Below, one piece after another: positions 38,385 to 47,950 of a stretch of DNA of 64,000 nucleotides; positions within the stretch are counted from its first letter, which is position 1; each line of letters opens with the position of its first letter. A program made the translations under genes and the position numbers. The notes beneath the pieces were generated by a model. That model saw nothing but the letters and a program-made list of their open reading frames with translations. It was not told the DNA's origin and did no database searches. The DNA is from Gilliamella sp. Lep-s35 (GTDB taxonomy: Bacteria > Pseudomonadota > Gammaproteobacteria > Enterobacterales > Orbaceae): assembly GCF_009795845.1 (NCBI RefSeq), contig NZ_WTEX01000005.1, positions 78,012 to 142,011 on the forward strand. The letters are read 5' to 3'.

Positions 38385-39077
38385 TTATTGTCCAACAAGT
38401 TTATTTTTATGCCAACGATTTAATAATTCAGATAAAAATAGTGCAATTAGCGACAGCATAATCGAAATAATACAAAGCCGTAATGCACCTTGTTCGCCAT
38501 CGGGAATTTGTAACATTGTGTACATGGCAAGCGGCAAAGTACGGGTTTCGCCTTGAATATTTGATACAAACGTAATTGTGGCACCAAATTCCCCCAAACA
38601 ACGAGCAAAACCTAGCACTATTCCCATTAAAATACCCGGAAAGGCTAAGGGTAACGTGATTGTCATAAATACTCGCCATCGACAAGCACCAAGGGTTCTA
38701 GCCACATTTTCAAGGCGTATATCAATTGACTCAATGGCTAAACGAATTGAGCGTACCATAAGAGGAAAGGCAACCACAGCAGAAGCTAAAGCAGCACCTT
38801 GCCAATTAAAACTGAAACTAATATTAAAGTGGTGATTTAACCACTCACCAATTACACCGTGTTTCCCCATGGTGATTAATAATAAATAGCCCAAAACCAC
38901 TGGCGGTAAAACAAGAGGAAGGTGCACAATACTATCAAATAGTGATTTTCCCCAAAATTGACAGCGTGCTAATACCCAAGCCGTTAAAATACCAATGGGT
39001 AAACTAAAACCAATTGCAGCAAAGGCGATTTTTAAACTAAGTAGCAAGGTTTGCCATTCAAATTCGTTTAATAACAT
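38385..39077 (-). CDS. modB: Molybdate ABC transporter permease ModB
   Basis: The inner-membrane permease has about five or six membrane segments. The EAA loop, ARTLGACRWRVFMTITLPLA, contacts ModC. FPLMVRSIRLAIESID and GFARCLGEFGATI are family signatures. The length of 230 residues is normal (E. coli 229). It lies between modA and modC. Confidence 0.96.
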   Translation of the reverse strand: MLLNEFEWQTLLLSLKIAFAAIGFSLPIGILTAWVLARCQFWGKSLFDSIVHLPLVLPPVVLGYLLLITMGKHGVIGEWLNHHFNISFSFNWQGAALASAVVAFPLMVRSIRLAIESIDIRLENVARTLGACRWRVFMTITLPLAFPGILMGIVLGFARCLGEFGATITFVSNIQGETRTLPLAMYTMLQIPDGEQGALRLCIISIMLSLIALFLSELLNRWHKNKLVGQ

Positions 39078-39140
39078 AATTGTTTTAATGACATAGTCGT
39101 TTTAATAAATAGTTGTATTGTATTATTTCACCCGCGTAAA

Positions 39141-39908
39141 CTACTTAATTATAAAACCATATTTTTCAAAAATAGCTTTTGCTTGTGGTGAATTTAAATA
39201 TTGATAAAAATCGTTCGCTTTTACGTTTAATAACGTGATTGGGTATTCAATCGATTTGAATGTATTTGCAGGAAACGTTCCAATAATTTTGACTTTATCA
39301 CTTACTTTGGCATCAGTACTGTAGACAATACCAAGCGCTGCTTCGTTACGTTCTACTAACATCAAAGCATCACGCACATTACTCGCAGGGGCAAATTGTG
39401 GCGATAATTTGTCAAATACGCCTAAGTTGGTGAGTGATTCTTTTGCATAGAGTCCTGCAGGAACATGATCAGGATCGCCAATAGCAATTCTTTCACCTTT
39501 AGGTAAAATTGCTTGCCAATTGGTATTGCTATTAATTAAGACGCTATCTACTTGTGACTTTTTTGGCGCAATAAGAACCAATGCATTTTTCAATAAATCT
39601 TGTTTGTTTTTAACAATATTATGTTCAATTAAGTAAGTCATCCATTTTTGATCGGCTGACATAAAAATATCTGCGGGAGCACCTTGTTCAATTTGTTTAG
39701 CTAATACTGATGAGGACGCAAATGAAAACACAATATCGGCATCTTTATGTTCCGTTTTATAACTTGTTGCGATATCTTGCATCGCATTTGTTAATGATGC
39801 GGCGGCAAATACTGTGATTTTTTCAACTGCCACTTTTTCAACTGCTGATGTTGAATATGTCATCGCCATTATGACGATAGAGGTGATAATTCCAATAATT
39901 TTTTTCAT
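39141..39908 (-). CDS. modA: Molybdate-binding periplasmic protein ModA
   Basis: A signal peptide of about 22 residues precedes the binding-protein domain. KITVFAAASLTNAMQDIA, FSFASSSVLAKQIEQGAPAD and DPDHVPAGLYAKE are the oxyanion-binding and hinge motifs of ModA. The length of 255 residues is normal. It is the first gene of the minus-strand modABC operon, divergent from modE with a ModE site between them. Confidence 0.96.
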   Translation of the reverse strand: MKKIIGIITSIVIMAMTYSTSAVEKVAVEKITVFAAASLTNAMQDIATSYKTEHKDADIVFSFASSSVLAKQIEQGAPADIFMSADQKWMTYLIEHNIVKNKQDLLKNALVLIAPKKSQVDSVLINSNTNWQAILPKGERIAIGDPDHVPAGLYAKESLTNLGVFDKLSPQFAPASNVRDALMLVERNEAALGIVYSTDAKVSDKVKIIGTFPANTFKSIEYPITLLNVKANDFYQYLNSPQAKAIFEKYGFIIK

Positions 39909-40008
39909 TTTTCCCTCACAAACAAAAGTCGTTATTAATTTAAGCCGTCAATGATATTCATTTGTTTTTAAACGTATATTTTTATTTTTCAGCCGATCGC
40001 TTAATTAC

Positions 40009-40032
40009 CGTTATATAATATAATACATATCG
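40009..40032. promoter_or_regulatory. ModE operator of the mod operon
   Basis: The sequence is CGTTATATA, six bases, then TACATATCG. This matches the ModE consensus CGnTATATA-N6-TATATAnCG with one mismatch in the right arm. It lies about 100 bases before modA, in the modA-modE divergent region, and overlaps TATAAT-type -10 sequences. Molybdate-bound ModE represses modABC from such a site in E. coli. Confidence 0.8.
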
Positions 40033-40185
40033 ATGTTAACAAAATTTATTCACAAAGTACAATTAAACTGATGAGATAAAATGATCAATAAGATTTTTAA
40101 CAAGTTTTGAAGAATACTAAAAAGCGTCTACAATGATTAATCGTGTTTGTTCTAATTGGCTAGCAGTTATTTGTGGTGTTAAATT

Positions 40186-40962
40186 ATGTTTTCTCCTGAA
40201 ATTTTATTAACGTTAAATATACATCAGCAGTTATTTACTGATCCAAGGCGCATTGCATTGTTAAAAGCAATTGAGCAAACAGGCTCATTAACTCAGGCTG
40301 CTAAGCAAGTGGGTATTAGCTATAAAACGGCCTGGGATGCTACTAATGAAATTAACCAACTAGCACCGAAACCTTTTTTAATTACTGAAATTGGCGGTAA
40401 AAAAGGAGGAGGGACTAAGTTAAGTCATTACGCCGTTAGATTTATACAACTTTATGAGCTATTAACTCAGTTACAGCAACATGCTTTTAATATTCTTAGG
40501 GATGATAAAGTACCATTAGACGATATATTAAAAGCAACAGCTAAATTATCATTGCAAACTAGTGCTCGTAATCAATTATATGGTAGCGTAAAACAAATAG
40601 AAACCAATGGTGTTGCAGGCTTTGTAACGGTTCAACTAGATGATAATCAAACGCAATTAAAGGTCTATATTACTCAACCAAGCGTGCAACGATTAAAATT
40701 AAGCCCAGATAAAACGGTTATTTTATTAATTAAAGCGCCATTGATTGAATTAAATGATACCCATGAAAATCGTTTATTGATGAAAGTTGAAAATATAACA
40801 ACTGATGGTGATTGGAGTGACATTACCTTTTCATTACCTTCTGGAATTATGATTTATGCCAGCAGAGAAACTCGTGAAATTGAACAATACGCATTAACCG
40901 AAGGTAAGCAAATTACACTTTCCATTGATCCGCAAAATATTATTATCGCTACTTTAGTTTAG
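40186..40962 (+). CDS. modE: Molybdate-responsive transcriptional regulator ModE
   Basis: The N-terminal winged helix-turn-helix (about residues 15-80) contains ALLKAIEQTGSLTQAAKQVG and SYKTAWDATNEIN. Two MOP/TOBE-type molybdate-binding repeats follow: residues about 120-190 with SARNQLYGSVKQIETNGVAG, and 195-258. The length of 258 residues is close to E. coli ModE (262). It is divergent from modABC and followed by modF. Because ModC lacks its own TOBE domain here, molybdate sensing in this window rests on ModE. Confidence 0.95.
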   Translation: MFSPEILLTLNIHQQLFTDPRRIALLKAIEQTGSLTQAAKQVGISYKTAWDATNEINQLAPKPFLITEIGGKKGGGTKLSHYAVRFIQLYELLTQLQQHAFNILRDDKVPLDDILKATAKLSLQTSARNQLYGSVKQIETNGVAGFVTVQLDDNQTQLKVYITQPSVQRLKLSPDKTVILLIKAPLIELNDTHENRLLMKVENITTDGDWSDITFSLPSGIMIYASRETREIEQYALTEGKQITLSIDPQNIIIATLV

Positions 40963-40985
40963 TATTTTATTAAGACGAGGTATTC

Positions 40986-42449
40986 ATGTTACAAATAGAA
41001 AATGCGGTTTATAAAATCAGTGACTATAAGGTTTTTAGTATTGAAAAACTAGAAGTTTATCAAGGTGGCAATTTAGCGTGCATTGGTCGCAATGGTAGCG
41101 GTAAATCTATGTTAGTTAAAGCATTATCTGGCGAGCTCACACTATTGTCAGGTAGGGTAGACAATCAATTTAAATCAACCGCTTATATTTCATTTGAGCA
41201 GTTACAGAAACTGATTGATGATGAGTGGAAGCGAAATAATACTGATATGCTAAGTGAAAGCGAAAATGATATAGGATTAACCACTGAGCAAATCATTCAA
41301 GAAAATAACGTTAATTCAGCACGCTGCTTACAGTTAGCAAACCAATTTGGTATCGGCCATTTATTAACTAGACGATTTAAATACCTTTCAACAGGCGAAA
41401 CACGCAAAACATTAATCTGCCGAGTTTTGATGCAACAACCCGATTTGCTAATATTAGATGACCCCTTTGATGGCTTAGATGTTGCATCGCGTGAAAATTT
41501 AGCCGAAGTTCTTGCTGATCTTGCTAAGCAAGATATCACGGTTATTCTTGTTTTAAATCGCTTTAATGAAATTCCTAGCTTTATCAAAAATATTGGTATA
41601 TTAGCGGATTGCCAACTATTGAAAATTGATACAAAAGACACAATATTGAATGATGTAACAGTCAAGCAATTGGTCAATTTGGAAAATATACCCAATACAC
41701 CATTACCTGAAGCCGACGAACCACCAATTCAATTAACTGATGAATTAGATCGTATCATATTAAATAATGGTTATGTTCATTACGATGATAAACCCATTAT
41801 TAATGGATTAACTTGGCGAGTCAAAGCCAAGCAAAATTGGCAAATTGTTGGGCCTAATGGTGCAGGTAAATCGACGTTATTAAGTTTAATAACAGGTGAT
41901 CATCCGCAAGGATATTGCAATGATCTTATTTTATTTGGTCGTAAACGTGGATCAGGTGAAACAATTTGGGATATTAAACGCCATATTGGTTATGTTAGTA
42001 GTAGTTTACATTTAGATTATCGCGTTAATGCGAGCGTTAAAACCGTGTTATTGTCTGGTTATTTTGATTCGATTGGTGTATATCAAGCCACCAGCGATAA
42101 ACAAACTAAATTAGCTGATGAATGGTTAAAGTTGTTAGGTTTACAAGCACAAACAGATAAACCTTTTCAATCACTTTCTTGGGGGCAACAACGTTTAGTA
42201 TTGATAGCTAGGGCTTTGGTTAAACATCCAACATTGCTAATATTAGATGAACCTTTACAAGGGCTCGATCATCTTAATCGGGAATTAGTCAAACGCTGGA
42301 TAGATCGTTTAATTAGTGAAGGACATACTCAGTTACTCTTTGTGTCTCATCACGCAGAAGATGCGCCAAAATGCATCACTCATCGATTAACTTTCGTTCG
42401 TGAATTTGATGAAAGCTATCAATATCAATTTGAACAGCTAAACAAATAG
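40986..42449 (+). CDS. modF: ModF-type double ATPase of the molybdate regulon
   Basis: Two ABC ATPase domains are fused in one chain with no membrane segments. The first has Walker A GRNGSGKSM near residue 37 and LSTGETRKTLICR. The second has GPNGAGKSTLL near 292, LSWGQQRLVLIARAL and Walker B LLILDEPLQGLD. Length (487) and layout match E. coli ModF, cotranscribed with modE and of uncertain function. AAGACGAGGT precedes the ATG 23 bases after modE. Confidence 0.93.
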   Translation: MLQIENAVYKISDYKVFSIEKLEVYQGGNLACIGRNGSGKSMLVKALSGELTLLSGRVDNQFKSTAYISFEQLQKLIDDEWKRNNTDMLSESENDIGLTTEQIIQENNVNSARCLQLANQFGIGHLLTRRFKYLSTGETRKTLICRVLMQQPDLLILDDPFDGLDVASRENLAEVLADLAKQDITVILVLNRFNEIPSFIKNIGILADCQLLKIDTKDTILNDVTVKQLVNLENIPNTPLPEADEPPIQLTDELDRIILNNGYVHYDDKPIINGLTWRVKAKQNWQIVGPNGAGKSTLLSLITGDHPQGYCNDLILFGRKRGSGETIWDIKRHIGYVSSSLHLDYRVNASVKTVLLSGYFDSIGVYQATSDKQTKLADEWLKLLGLQAQTDKPFQSLSWGQQRLVLIARALVKHPTLLILDEPLQGLDHLNRELVKRWIDRLISEGHTQLLFVSHHAEDAPKCITHRLTFVREFDESYQYQFEQLNK

Positions 42450-42839
42450 ATTAATTAAACCTATTAAAAGAAGTTTAAAAATAGGAAAAACCATCCAAAA
42501 TAAAAGTTTTTTTTGGGTAAAAATTGTCTTGATAATAGAAAAAAGCCTATAAAGGCTATACTTATGAAGTTATCCCCGTTGCCTGTGGATAACTCTGTTA
42601 ATAGTTTATTGAAAAAAACGCTAACCTCAGTAACTATCAGGCTTTTTCTTGATTTGATTGTAAGTTAGTCGTTAAATAAATTTTTGTTTATTATCAACAT
42701 GTTATTATAAATCAAGCCATAGATAAATTGTTTTTTTTATAAATAAAAAAGCAATTTGAATAAAAAATATAAAATATTAAAAGGTCAAGTCCTTTTGGGG
42801 ATAATTTTTATTAATAGGTAAAATATTGGTTGCGATGTG
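42450..42839. promoter_or_regulatory. uvrB upstream region with DnaA box (42584-42592)
   Basis: TGTGGATAA at 42584-42592 is a perfect DnaA box (TTATCCACA) on the minus strand. A weaker TTATCCCCG at 42570-42578 faces it, and GTTATCC/GGATAAC form an inverted repeat. The E. coli uvrB upstream region is also known to contain a DnaA-binding site. AGCC/GGCT with a T run on the minus strand at 42537-42556 looks like a minus-strand terminator, though no minus-strand gene ends there. I found no LexA box. Confidence 0.6.
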
Positions 42840-44843
42840 ATGAAAAAATTTAAATTATATTCTGAATTCAAGCCTGCTGGTGATCAGCCTGAAGCAATAA
42901 GAAAAATTAATCAAAATCTGCAAGACGGGATTGCACACCAAACGTTATTGGGTGTAACAGGATCTGGTAAAACCTTTACCATGGCCAATGTCATTGCTGC
43001 GCATAATCGCCCAACAATTATTTTAGCGCCCAACAAAACATTGGCCGCTCAGTTATATGGCGAAATGAAAGCCTTTTTCCCTGAAAATGCGGTTGAATAC
43101 TTCGTATCTTATTACGATTACTATCAACCCGAATCTTATGTCCCTTCAACCGATACATTTATTGAAAAAGATGCATCAATCAATGAACATATAGAGCAGA
43201 TGCGTCTTTCAGCCACTAAATCGCTATTAGAACGACGTGATGTTGTCATCGTTGCTTCGGTATCAGCAATTTATGGTTTAGGCGCGCCAGAAACCTATAT
43301 GTCGATGATATTGCATTTAACGAAAGGCACCATAACCGATCAACGTTCAATTTTGACTCGTTTGGCCGAATTGCAATACACTCGTAACGAAATAGGCTTT
43401 AGTCGTGGTACATTTCGCGTTAGAGGTGATGTGATTGACATCTTCCCTGCCGATTCAGATGAGCTTGCAGTGCGTGTAGAGTTATTTGATGATGAAGTGG
43501 ACCGAATTGTTATGTTCGATCCGCTCACAGGCAATAGCATAAATGAAGTATCACGAATAACTATTTATCCAAAAACACACTATGTCACTCCAAGAAATAT
43601 AATGGAAAACGCTATTACCCAAATAAAGCAGGAACTTAAAGAGCGTCAAAAAGTATTGTTAGACAACAATCGTTTGTTAGAAGAACAGCGCTTAACTCAA
43701 CGAACACTATTTGATATCGAAATGATGACTGAGCTAGGTTACTGCTCAGGAATCGAAAACTATTCACGCTTTTTAGCGCAGCGAAATCCAGGTGATCCGC
43801 CTGCAACCTTATTTGATTATTTACCGGCTGATGGATTATTATTCATTGACGAATCGCATGTGGCAATTCCGCAACTTGGCGCAATGTATAACGGTGATCG
43901 TTCACGCAAACTTAATCTTGTTGAATATGGCTTTCGTTTACCATCAGCACTAGACAATCGACCGTTAAAATTTGCTGAATTTGAAAACATTATGCCACAA
44001 ACTATTTATGTGTCAGCAACACCTGCCAAATACGAAATTGAAAAATCAGGTGGTGAAATTATAGATCAAGTGGTTAGACCAACAGGGCTATTAGATCCCA
44101 TTATTGAAGTACGACCAGTTGCAACTCAGGTTGATGATTTGTTATCTGAAATCAAAATTCGCATTAATAATGATGAGCGTGTTTTAGTAACTACATTAAC
44201 TAAACGGATGGCAGAAAACTTAACAGATTATTTGTCAGAACATAATGTCAATATCAAATATTTGCATTCAGATATTAATACGGTTGAACGAATGGAAATT
44301 ATTCGAGATTTACGTTTAGGTAAAGTTGATGTACTAGTAGGGATTAACTTATTGCGAGAAGGCCTTGATATACCTGAAGTGTCGTTAGTTGCTATATTGG
44401 ATGCTGATCGTGAAGGTTTTTTGCGTTCAGAAAGTGCACTTATTCAAACTGTCGGCCGTGCAGCTCGAAATGTGCATGGTAAAGCGATATTATATGCCGA
44501 CAAAATTACACCGGCTATGCAAAAAACGATTGATGAAACAGCTCGCCGTCGTCAAAAACAGGAAGATTTTAATACTGCACATGGCATTACACCAAAATCA
44601 GTACGTAAAGAAATCAAAGACATACTAGAGGCAGGTTTAAGTACCAAAAAATCAACAGCCAAAGTACAAGCATTTGAACCAGGCAAACCGTATCAGTATG
44701 TCTCAGTTAAAGAGGTTCAGGCAAAAGTAAAAGAACTTGAAGCAATGATGTATGAAGCAGCTCAGAATCTTGAATTTGAAAAAGCAGGTGTACTACGTGA
44801 TGAAATAAAAAAATTGCGTGCTGATTTTATTAAAGTGTCTTAA
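42840..44843 (+). CDS. uvrB: Excinuclease ABC subunit B
   Basis: UvrB is the damage-verification helicase-like subunit of nucleotide excision repair. It has Walker [15 protein letters not shown], the beta-hairpin region [20 protein letters not shown], the DESH box [12 protein letters not shown], motif [11 protein letters not shown], and the C-terminal UVR domain [19 protein letters not shown]. Length and motifs are complete. ATG 42840 ([20 protein letters not shown]) is preferred over a GTG one codon earlier. Confidence 0.97.
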   Translation: MKKFKLYSEFKPAGDQPEAIRKINQNLQDGIAHQTLLGVTGSGKTFTMANVIAAHNRPTIILAPNKTLAAQLYGEMKAFFPENAVEYFVSYYDYYQPESYVPSTDTFIEKDASINEHIEQMRLSATKSLLERRDVVIVASVSAIYGLGAPETYMSMILHLTKGTITDQRSILTRLAELQYTRNEIGFSRGTFRVRGDVIDIFPADSDELAVRVELFDDEVDRIVMFDPLTGNSINEVSRITIYPKTHYVTPRNIMENAITQIKQELKERQKVLLDNNRLLEEQRLTQRTLFDIEMMTELGYCSGIENYSRFLAQRNPGDPPATLFDYLPADGLLFIDESHVAIPQLGAMYNGDRSRKLNLVEYGFRLPSALDNRPLKFAEFENIMPQTIYVSATPAKYEIEKSGGEIIDQVVRPTGLLDPIIEVRPVATQVDDLLSEIKIRINNDERVLVTTLTKRMAENLTDYLSEHNVNIKYLHSDINTVERMEIIRDLRLGKVDVLVGINLLREGLDIPEVSLVAILDADREGFLRSESALIQTVGRAARNVHGKAILYADKITPAMQKTIDETARRRQKQEDFNTAHGITPKSVRKEIKDILEAGLSTKKSTAKVQAFEPGKPYQYVSVKEVQAKVKELEAMMYEAAQNLEFEKAGVLRDEIKKLRADFIKVS

Positions 44844-44975
44844 TTAACCCCATCCCAAATTTTGTGTATTTATCCGATAAAAGGTGATGGTGAAGTCTGT
44901 CACCTAATTCTATCATAAATCGACTCATTGCTCTTTTCCAATTTTTAATCGGAATTGTCCACTTCTTGGGCGAGA
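44844..44975 (-). mobile_element. IS256-family transposase C-terminal remnant
   Basis: On the minus strand, 44975 to 44850 encodes KKWTIPIKNWKRAMSRFMIE then LGDRLHHHLL. This resembles the end of IS256-family transposases (KWT.PIRDW..ALN.F.I.FE.R). It stops being open upstream of the first Lys, so only about 40 residues remain. It abuts the uvrB stop codon. An AGGTGA/TCACCT inverted repeat lies inside it (44881-44904). Confidence 0.6.
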
Positions 44976-45218
44976 ATCAATCCTAAACCTTGGTTACATA
45001 ATTGGTTAAATGAACATGAGCGCTTTAAAAAACTTAACCGCTCAGGTAATCCTGAATTATATGATGATCCACAAACTCCAGAATTTGAACGAATTAAAAA
45101 ACTTGACCCTTATGCTAACTATTATTGCCGTACCCCCATTTTGCCCAATTGGGTTAAAATAATTGATGAGTGGGGATTTGTGCAAAAAACCACAGAGCAA
45201 GAAGAAAACTCAAATTAA
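44955..45218 (+). CDS. Short hypothetical protein, possibly a gene fragment
   Basis: An open frame of 87 codons begins with TTG 44955 and has no ATG. Its first residues overlap the IS256 remnant on the other strand. The rest has a natural composition (NPELYDDPQTPEFERIKKLD and TPILPNWVKIIDEWGFVQ) with many charged and aromatic residues, unlike a random shadow. I do not recognise it. It may be the 3' part of a gene cut by the IS. The following 45219-45306 shows no gene. Confidence 0.4.
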   Translation: MSTSWARINPKPWLHNWLNEHERFKKLNRSGNPELYDDPQTPEFERIKKLDPYANYYCRTPILPNWVKIIDEWGFVQKTTEQEENSN

Positions 45219-45306
45219 TAATACCAATAACTAAATGCGATTTATTAAATGGATCGTTTAGATGTTTGCTAAATGTTTTAGGCGGTGATAACGATTTTGA
45301 AAGGTG

Positions 45307-45355
45307 CATATTATCCATCCAACTAATTCATTATATTAAATGGATGGATAATATG
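45307..45355. repeat. 15-bp perfect inverted repeat downstream of purM
   Basis: CATATTATCCATCCA (45307-45321) and TGGATGGATAATATG (45341-45355) are exact complements around a 19-base AT-rich loop. It lies 10 bases past the purM stop on the minus strand. Neither side has a long T run, so it is an atypical terminator at best. Alternatives are RNA 3'-end stabilisation or a protein-binding site. Confidence 0.7.
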
Positions 45356-45365
45356 AAAACACAAA

Positions 45366-46403
45366 TTATTTTATCACAACACGCTCGCTTGATGTGGTGT
45401 GCTTTATTTCACCTAATAACCATGCCTTTTCACCATGATTATTTAGTAAAGTAATTGCTTTATCAGCTAACTGTTTTGGTAAAGCAATAATTAAGCCAAC
45501 ACCACAGTTAAAAGTTCGATACATTTCGTGACGGCTGACATTACCTGCGTTTTGTAACCAATTAAATATTTCAGGCCATTGCCAGCTTGCTTCATTAATT
45601 ATGGCTTGTGTATTATCAGGTAATACGCGAGGGATGTTTTCCCAAAATCCACCGCCAGTAATATGGGCAATGGCGTGGACGTCAACTTGAGCGATAAGGT
45701 CAAGAACAGATTTAACGTAGATCTTAGTTGGTGCAAGTAAATGATCAGCAAGTGGTTTGCCATTTAACTGTTCTGTAGCAGGGTTTACGCCACTGACTTC
45801 AATAATTTTACGCACTAATGAATAACCATTAGAATGAGCACCGCTTGATGCTAATGCAATTAATGCATCACCGTCTTGTACTTTGCTACCGTCGATCATG
45901 GCTGATTTTTCAACAACACCAACGCAAAATCCTGCTAAATCATAGTCATTACCATGATACATACCTGGCATTTCGGCCGTTTCACCACCTACTAAAGCAC
46001 AACCTGATTGCTTACAACCCTCTGCAATGCCTGTAACTACAGTAGCTGCTACATCAACATTCAGTTTTCCTGTAGCATAGTAATCAAGGAAAAATAAAGG
46101 CTCAGCACCTTGCACAATTAGATCGTTAACACACATTGCGACTAAATCGATGCCAATTGATTCGTGACGATTTAAATCCATTGCTAGACGTAATTTAGTC
46201 CCGACACCATCGGTGCCTGATACTAAAATAGGTTCTTTATATTTTTGTGGAATAGCACACAGTGCGCCAAAGCCACCCAGTCCACCCATAACCTCAGGTC
46301 GTTTGGTTTCTTTAACAACAGATTTAATACGATTAACAAGTTCATTGCCAGCATCAATATCGACACCAGCATCTTTATAACTAAGAGAATTGTTGTTTGA
46401 CAC
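45366..46403 (-). CDS. purM: Phosphoribosylformylglycinamidine cyclo-ligase (AIR synthetase)
   Basis: PurM performs the fifth step of purine synthesis, making AIR with ATP. Conserved motifs are [51 protein letters not shown] and [16 protein letters not shown]. The length of 345 residues equals E. coli PurM. The usual partner purN is not adjacent. It is the last gene of the minus-strand series from rsmE, 98 bases after ruvX. I saw no clear PurR box in that gap. Confidence 0.97.
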   Translation of the reverse strand: MSNNNSLSYKDAGVDIDAGNELVNRIKSVVKETKRPEVMGGLGGFGALCAIPQKYKEPILVSGTDGVGTKLRLAMDLNRHESIGIDLVAMCVNDLIVQGAEPLFFLDYYATGKLNVDVAATVVTGIAEGCKQSGCALVGGETAEMPGMYHGNDYDLAGFCVGVVEKSAMIDGSKVQDGDALIALASSGAHSNGYSLVRKIIEVSGVNPATEQLNGKPLADHLLAPTKIYVKSVLDLIAQVDVHAIAHITGGGFWENIPRVLPDNTQAIINEASWQWPEIFNWLQNAGNVSRHEMYRTFNCGVGLIIALPKQLADKAITLLNNHGEKAWLLGEIKHTTSSERVVIK

Positions 46404-46501
46404 GGTAAGTAGTCCTTACAATAAAAAGTTGTTACTATTTTAGCAAGGATGAAATTTAATGGCGATTAATTATTGACAAAATAATTAATTAAATAAAATT
46501 A

Positions 46502-46912
46502 CTAATTATTTTCAAACCAACTTTCCAAAATAATAATGGCAGAAGTTGCATCAACATGACCTTTTTCAAGTGCTCGATAACCTCGTGAAGCAAAAATATG
46601 TGATTTTGCTTCAACGGTCGATAACCGCTCATCTTGCAAATGTACTTGATAACCAAATCTGCCATGCAAACGATTAGCAAATTTACGAGCTCGGGCTGTT
46701 AATGATTGCTCGGTGCCATCCATATTTAGGGGAAGCCCAACGACTAAAAAATCAGGTTTCCACTCATTTAATACCTTTTCGATAGCTTGCCAGTTAGGAA
46801 TACCATCGCGCGCTTTAAATGAGCATAAAGGATTGGCTGTTTTGGTAATATCTTGACCAATCGCTGCACCAATACTTGCTGTACCAAAATCAAATGCAAT
46901 AATTGTAGCCAT
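46502..46912 (-). CDS. ruvX: Holliday junction resolvase-like protein RuvX/YqgF
   Basis: The small RNase H-fold protein is involved in 16S rRNA 5'-end processing and junction resolution. It starts [19 protein letters not shown] with the first catalytic Asp, continues [20 protein letters not shown], and has the conserved DERLST with Asp/Glu plus [12 protein letters not shown]. The length of 136 residues is normal (E. coli 138). It begins three bases after yqgE. Confidence 0.95.
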   Translation of the reverse strand: MATIIAFDFGTASIGAAIGQDITKTANPLCSFKARDGIPNWQAIEKVLNEWKPDFLVVGLPLNMDGTEQSLTARARKFANRLHGRFGYQVHLQDERLSTVEAKSHIFASRGYRALEKGHVDATSAIIILESWFENN

Positions 46913-46915
46913 CGA

Positions 46916-47473
46916 TTATGCATTACCCATTTGGTGTGAAATAGTTTTGATATTGATACCAAGTGATTCGGCCGCTTTTTGCCAACGCTCATCAATGGCC
47001 TCTTCATAAATAATTTTCGGCACAGCATGGGTAACTAGCCAATCATTACGGGCAATTTCACTTTCAAGTTGCAATGATTGCCAGCTTGAATAACCTAAAG
47101 ATAAGAAGATATTTTTGGGTTGCTCTGGGGAGCCAATTGATTTGAGTGCATCGAGCGATGTGGTGATCATTACATCATCAGAAATCTGAATACTAGAAGC
47201 AAATCCTTGTTGAGGCGTGTGTAGAATAAACCCTTGCTCTTCAGCAAGTGGACCGCCACAAAATACGGGATGCTCTAATTCAGCGCAACTTTTTGGTGAA
47301 GTAATTTCTAACCGTGTAAGAACGGTTGCAACATTAAGATCAACAATCGGTTTATTAATCATAATGCCCATGGCACCATCACGATTGTGTTCACAAATAT
47401 AAATAACTGAACGACTAAAGAAGGAGTCATCCAATGTTGGCATAGCAATAATAAAATGATCTTTTAAATTCAT
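46916..47473 (-). CDS. yqgE: UPF0301 protein YqgE
   Basis: The DUF179/UPF0301 protein starts MNLKDHFIIAMPTLDDSFFS, then RSVIYICEHN.DGAMGIMINKP, CGGPLAEEQGFILHTP and LGYSSWQSLQLESEIARNDW. The length of 185 residues is close to E. coli (187). Its biochemical function is unknown. It sits with ruvX and gshB as in E. coli, but a GNAT gene has come between it and gshB. Confidence 0.95.
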   Translation of the reverse strand: MNLKDHFIIAMPTLDDSFFSRSVIYICEHNRDGAMGIMINKPIVDLNVATVLTRLEITSPKSCAELEHPVFCGGPLAEEQGFILHTPQQGFASSIQISDDVMITTSLDALKSIGSPEQPKNIFLSLGYSSWQSLQLESEIARNDWLVTHAVPKIIYEEAIDERWQKAAESLGINIKTISHQMGNA

Positions 47474-47494
47474 AAGCTCACGTTTAGGTAATTT

Positions 47495-47947
47495 TTATAA
47501 TGCACATTTGCCAATTTTAACATTATGCTCAATATGACAGCGCATTAATAATTCTGGTTCGTTGGTTTCTTCATTGATCGATTCTGAAACAATCTCAAAA
47601 TTTTGAGAAAGATAAAAATCAATGGCCGTAACATTTTTTTTATAAACATGTACTAACAGTTCATTATGGCGCTGTTTTGCTTTATTGACTAATGCTTTAC
47701 CGATGCCTTGGTGACGATAATTTTGATCAACAAACAGCCCAGAAATATAGTTTTCAGTTAAACCAATAAAACCTTTAATACCGTTAAGATCTTGTACATA
47801 TAATCTAGACATTGGAATTAGCATTTTTACTAAATCATAATTTTGTTTAAAAAATTCAGGGTTAATAAAATCATGCGCTTGCAAATTACCTTGCAACCAT
47901 ATTTCCATTACGCTGTCTAAATCCTCAAGTTTATATTCTCTAATCAT
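47495..47947 (-). CDS. GNAT-family N-acetyltransferase
   Basis: The single-domain GNAT fold shows MIREYKLEDLDSVMEIWLQG at the N-terminus, then LFVDQNYRHQGIGKALVNKA with the acetyl-CoA pyrophosphate loop (RHQGIG), and VYKKNVTAIDFYLSQNFEIV. It resembles the YjaB type, which has HDFI/HDFL after the first helix. The substrate is unknown. It overlaps neither neighbour and lies three bases after gshB, so it probably shares the gshB transcript. Confidence 0.9.
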   Translation of the reverse strand: MIREYKLEDLDSVMEIWLQGNLQAHDFINPEFFKQNYDLVKMLIPMSRLYVQDLNGIKGFIGLTENYISGLFVDQNYRHQGIGKALVNKAKQRHNELLVHVYKKNVTAIDFYLSQNFEIVSESINEETNEPELLMRCHIEHNVKIGKCAL

Positions 47948-47950
47948 GAT

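Noticed and set aside
42450..42839. LexA (SOS) box upstream of uvrB
   Set aside because: I looked for CTGT-N8-ACAG and saw only isolated CTGT (for example 42594-42597) without a partner at the right spacing.
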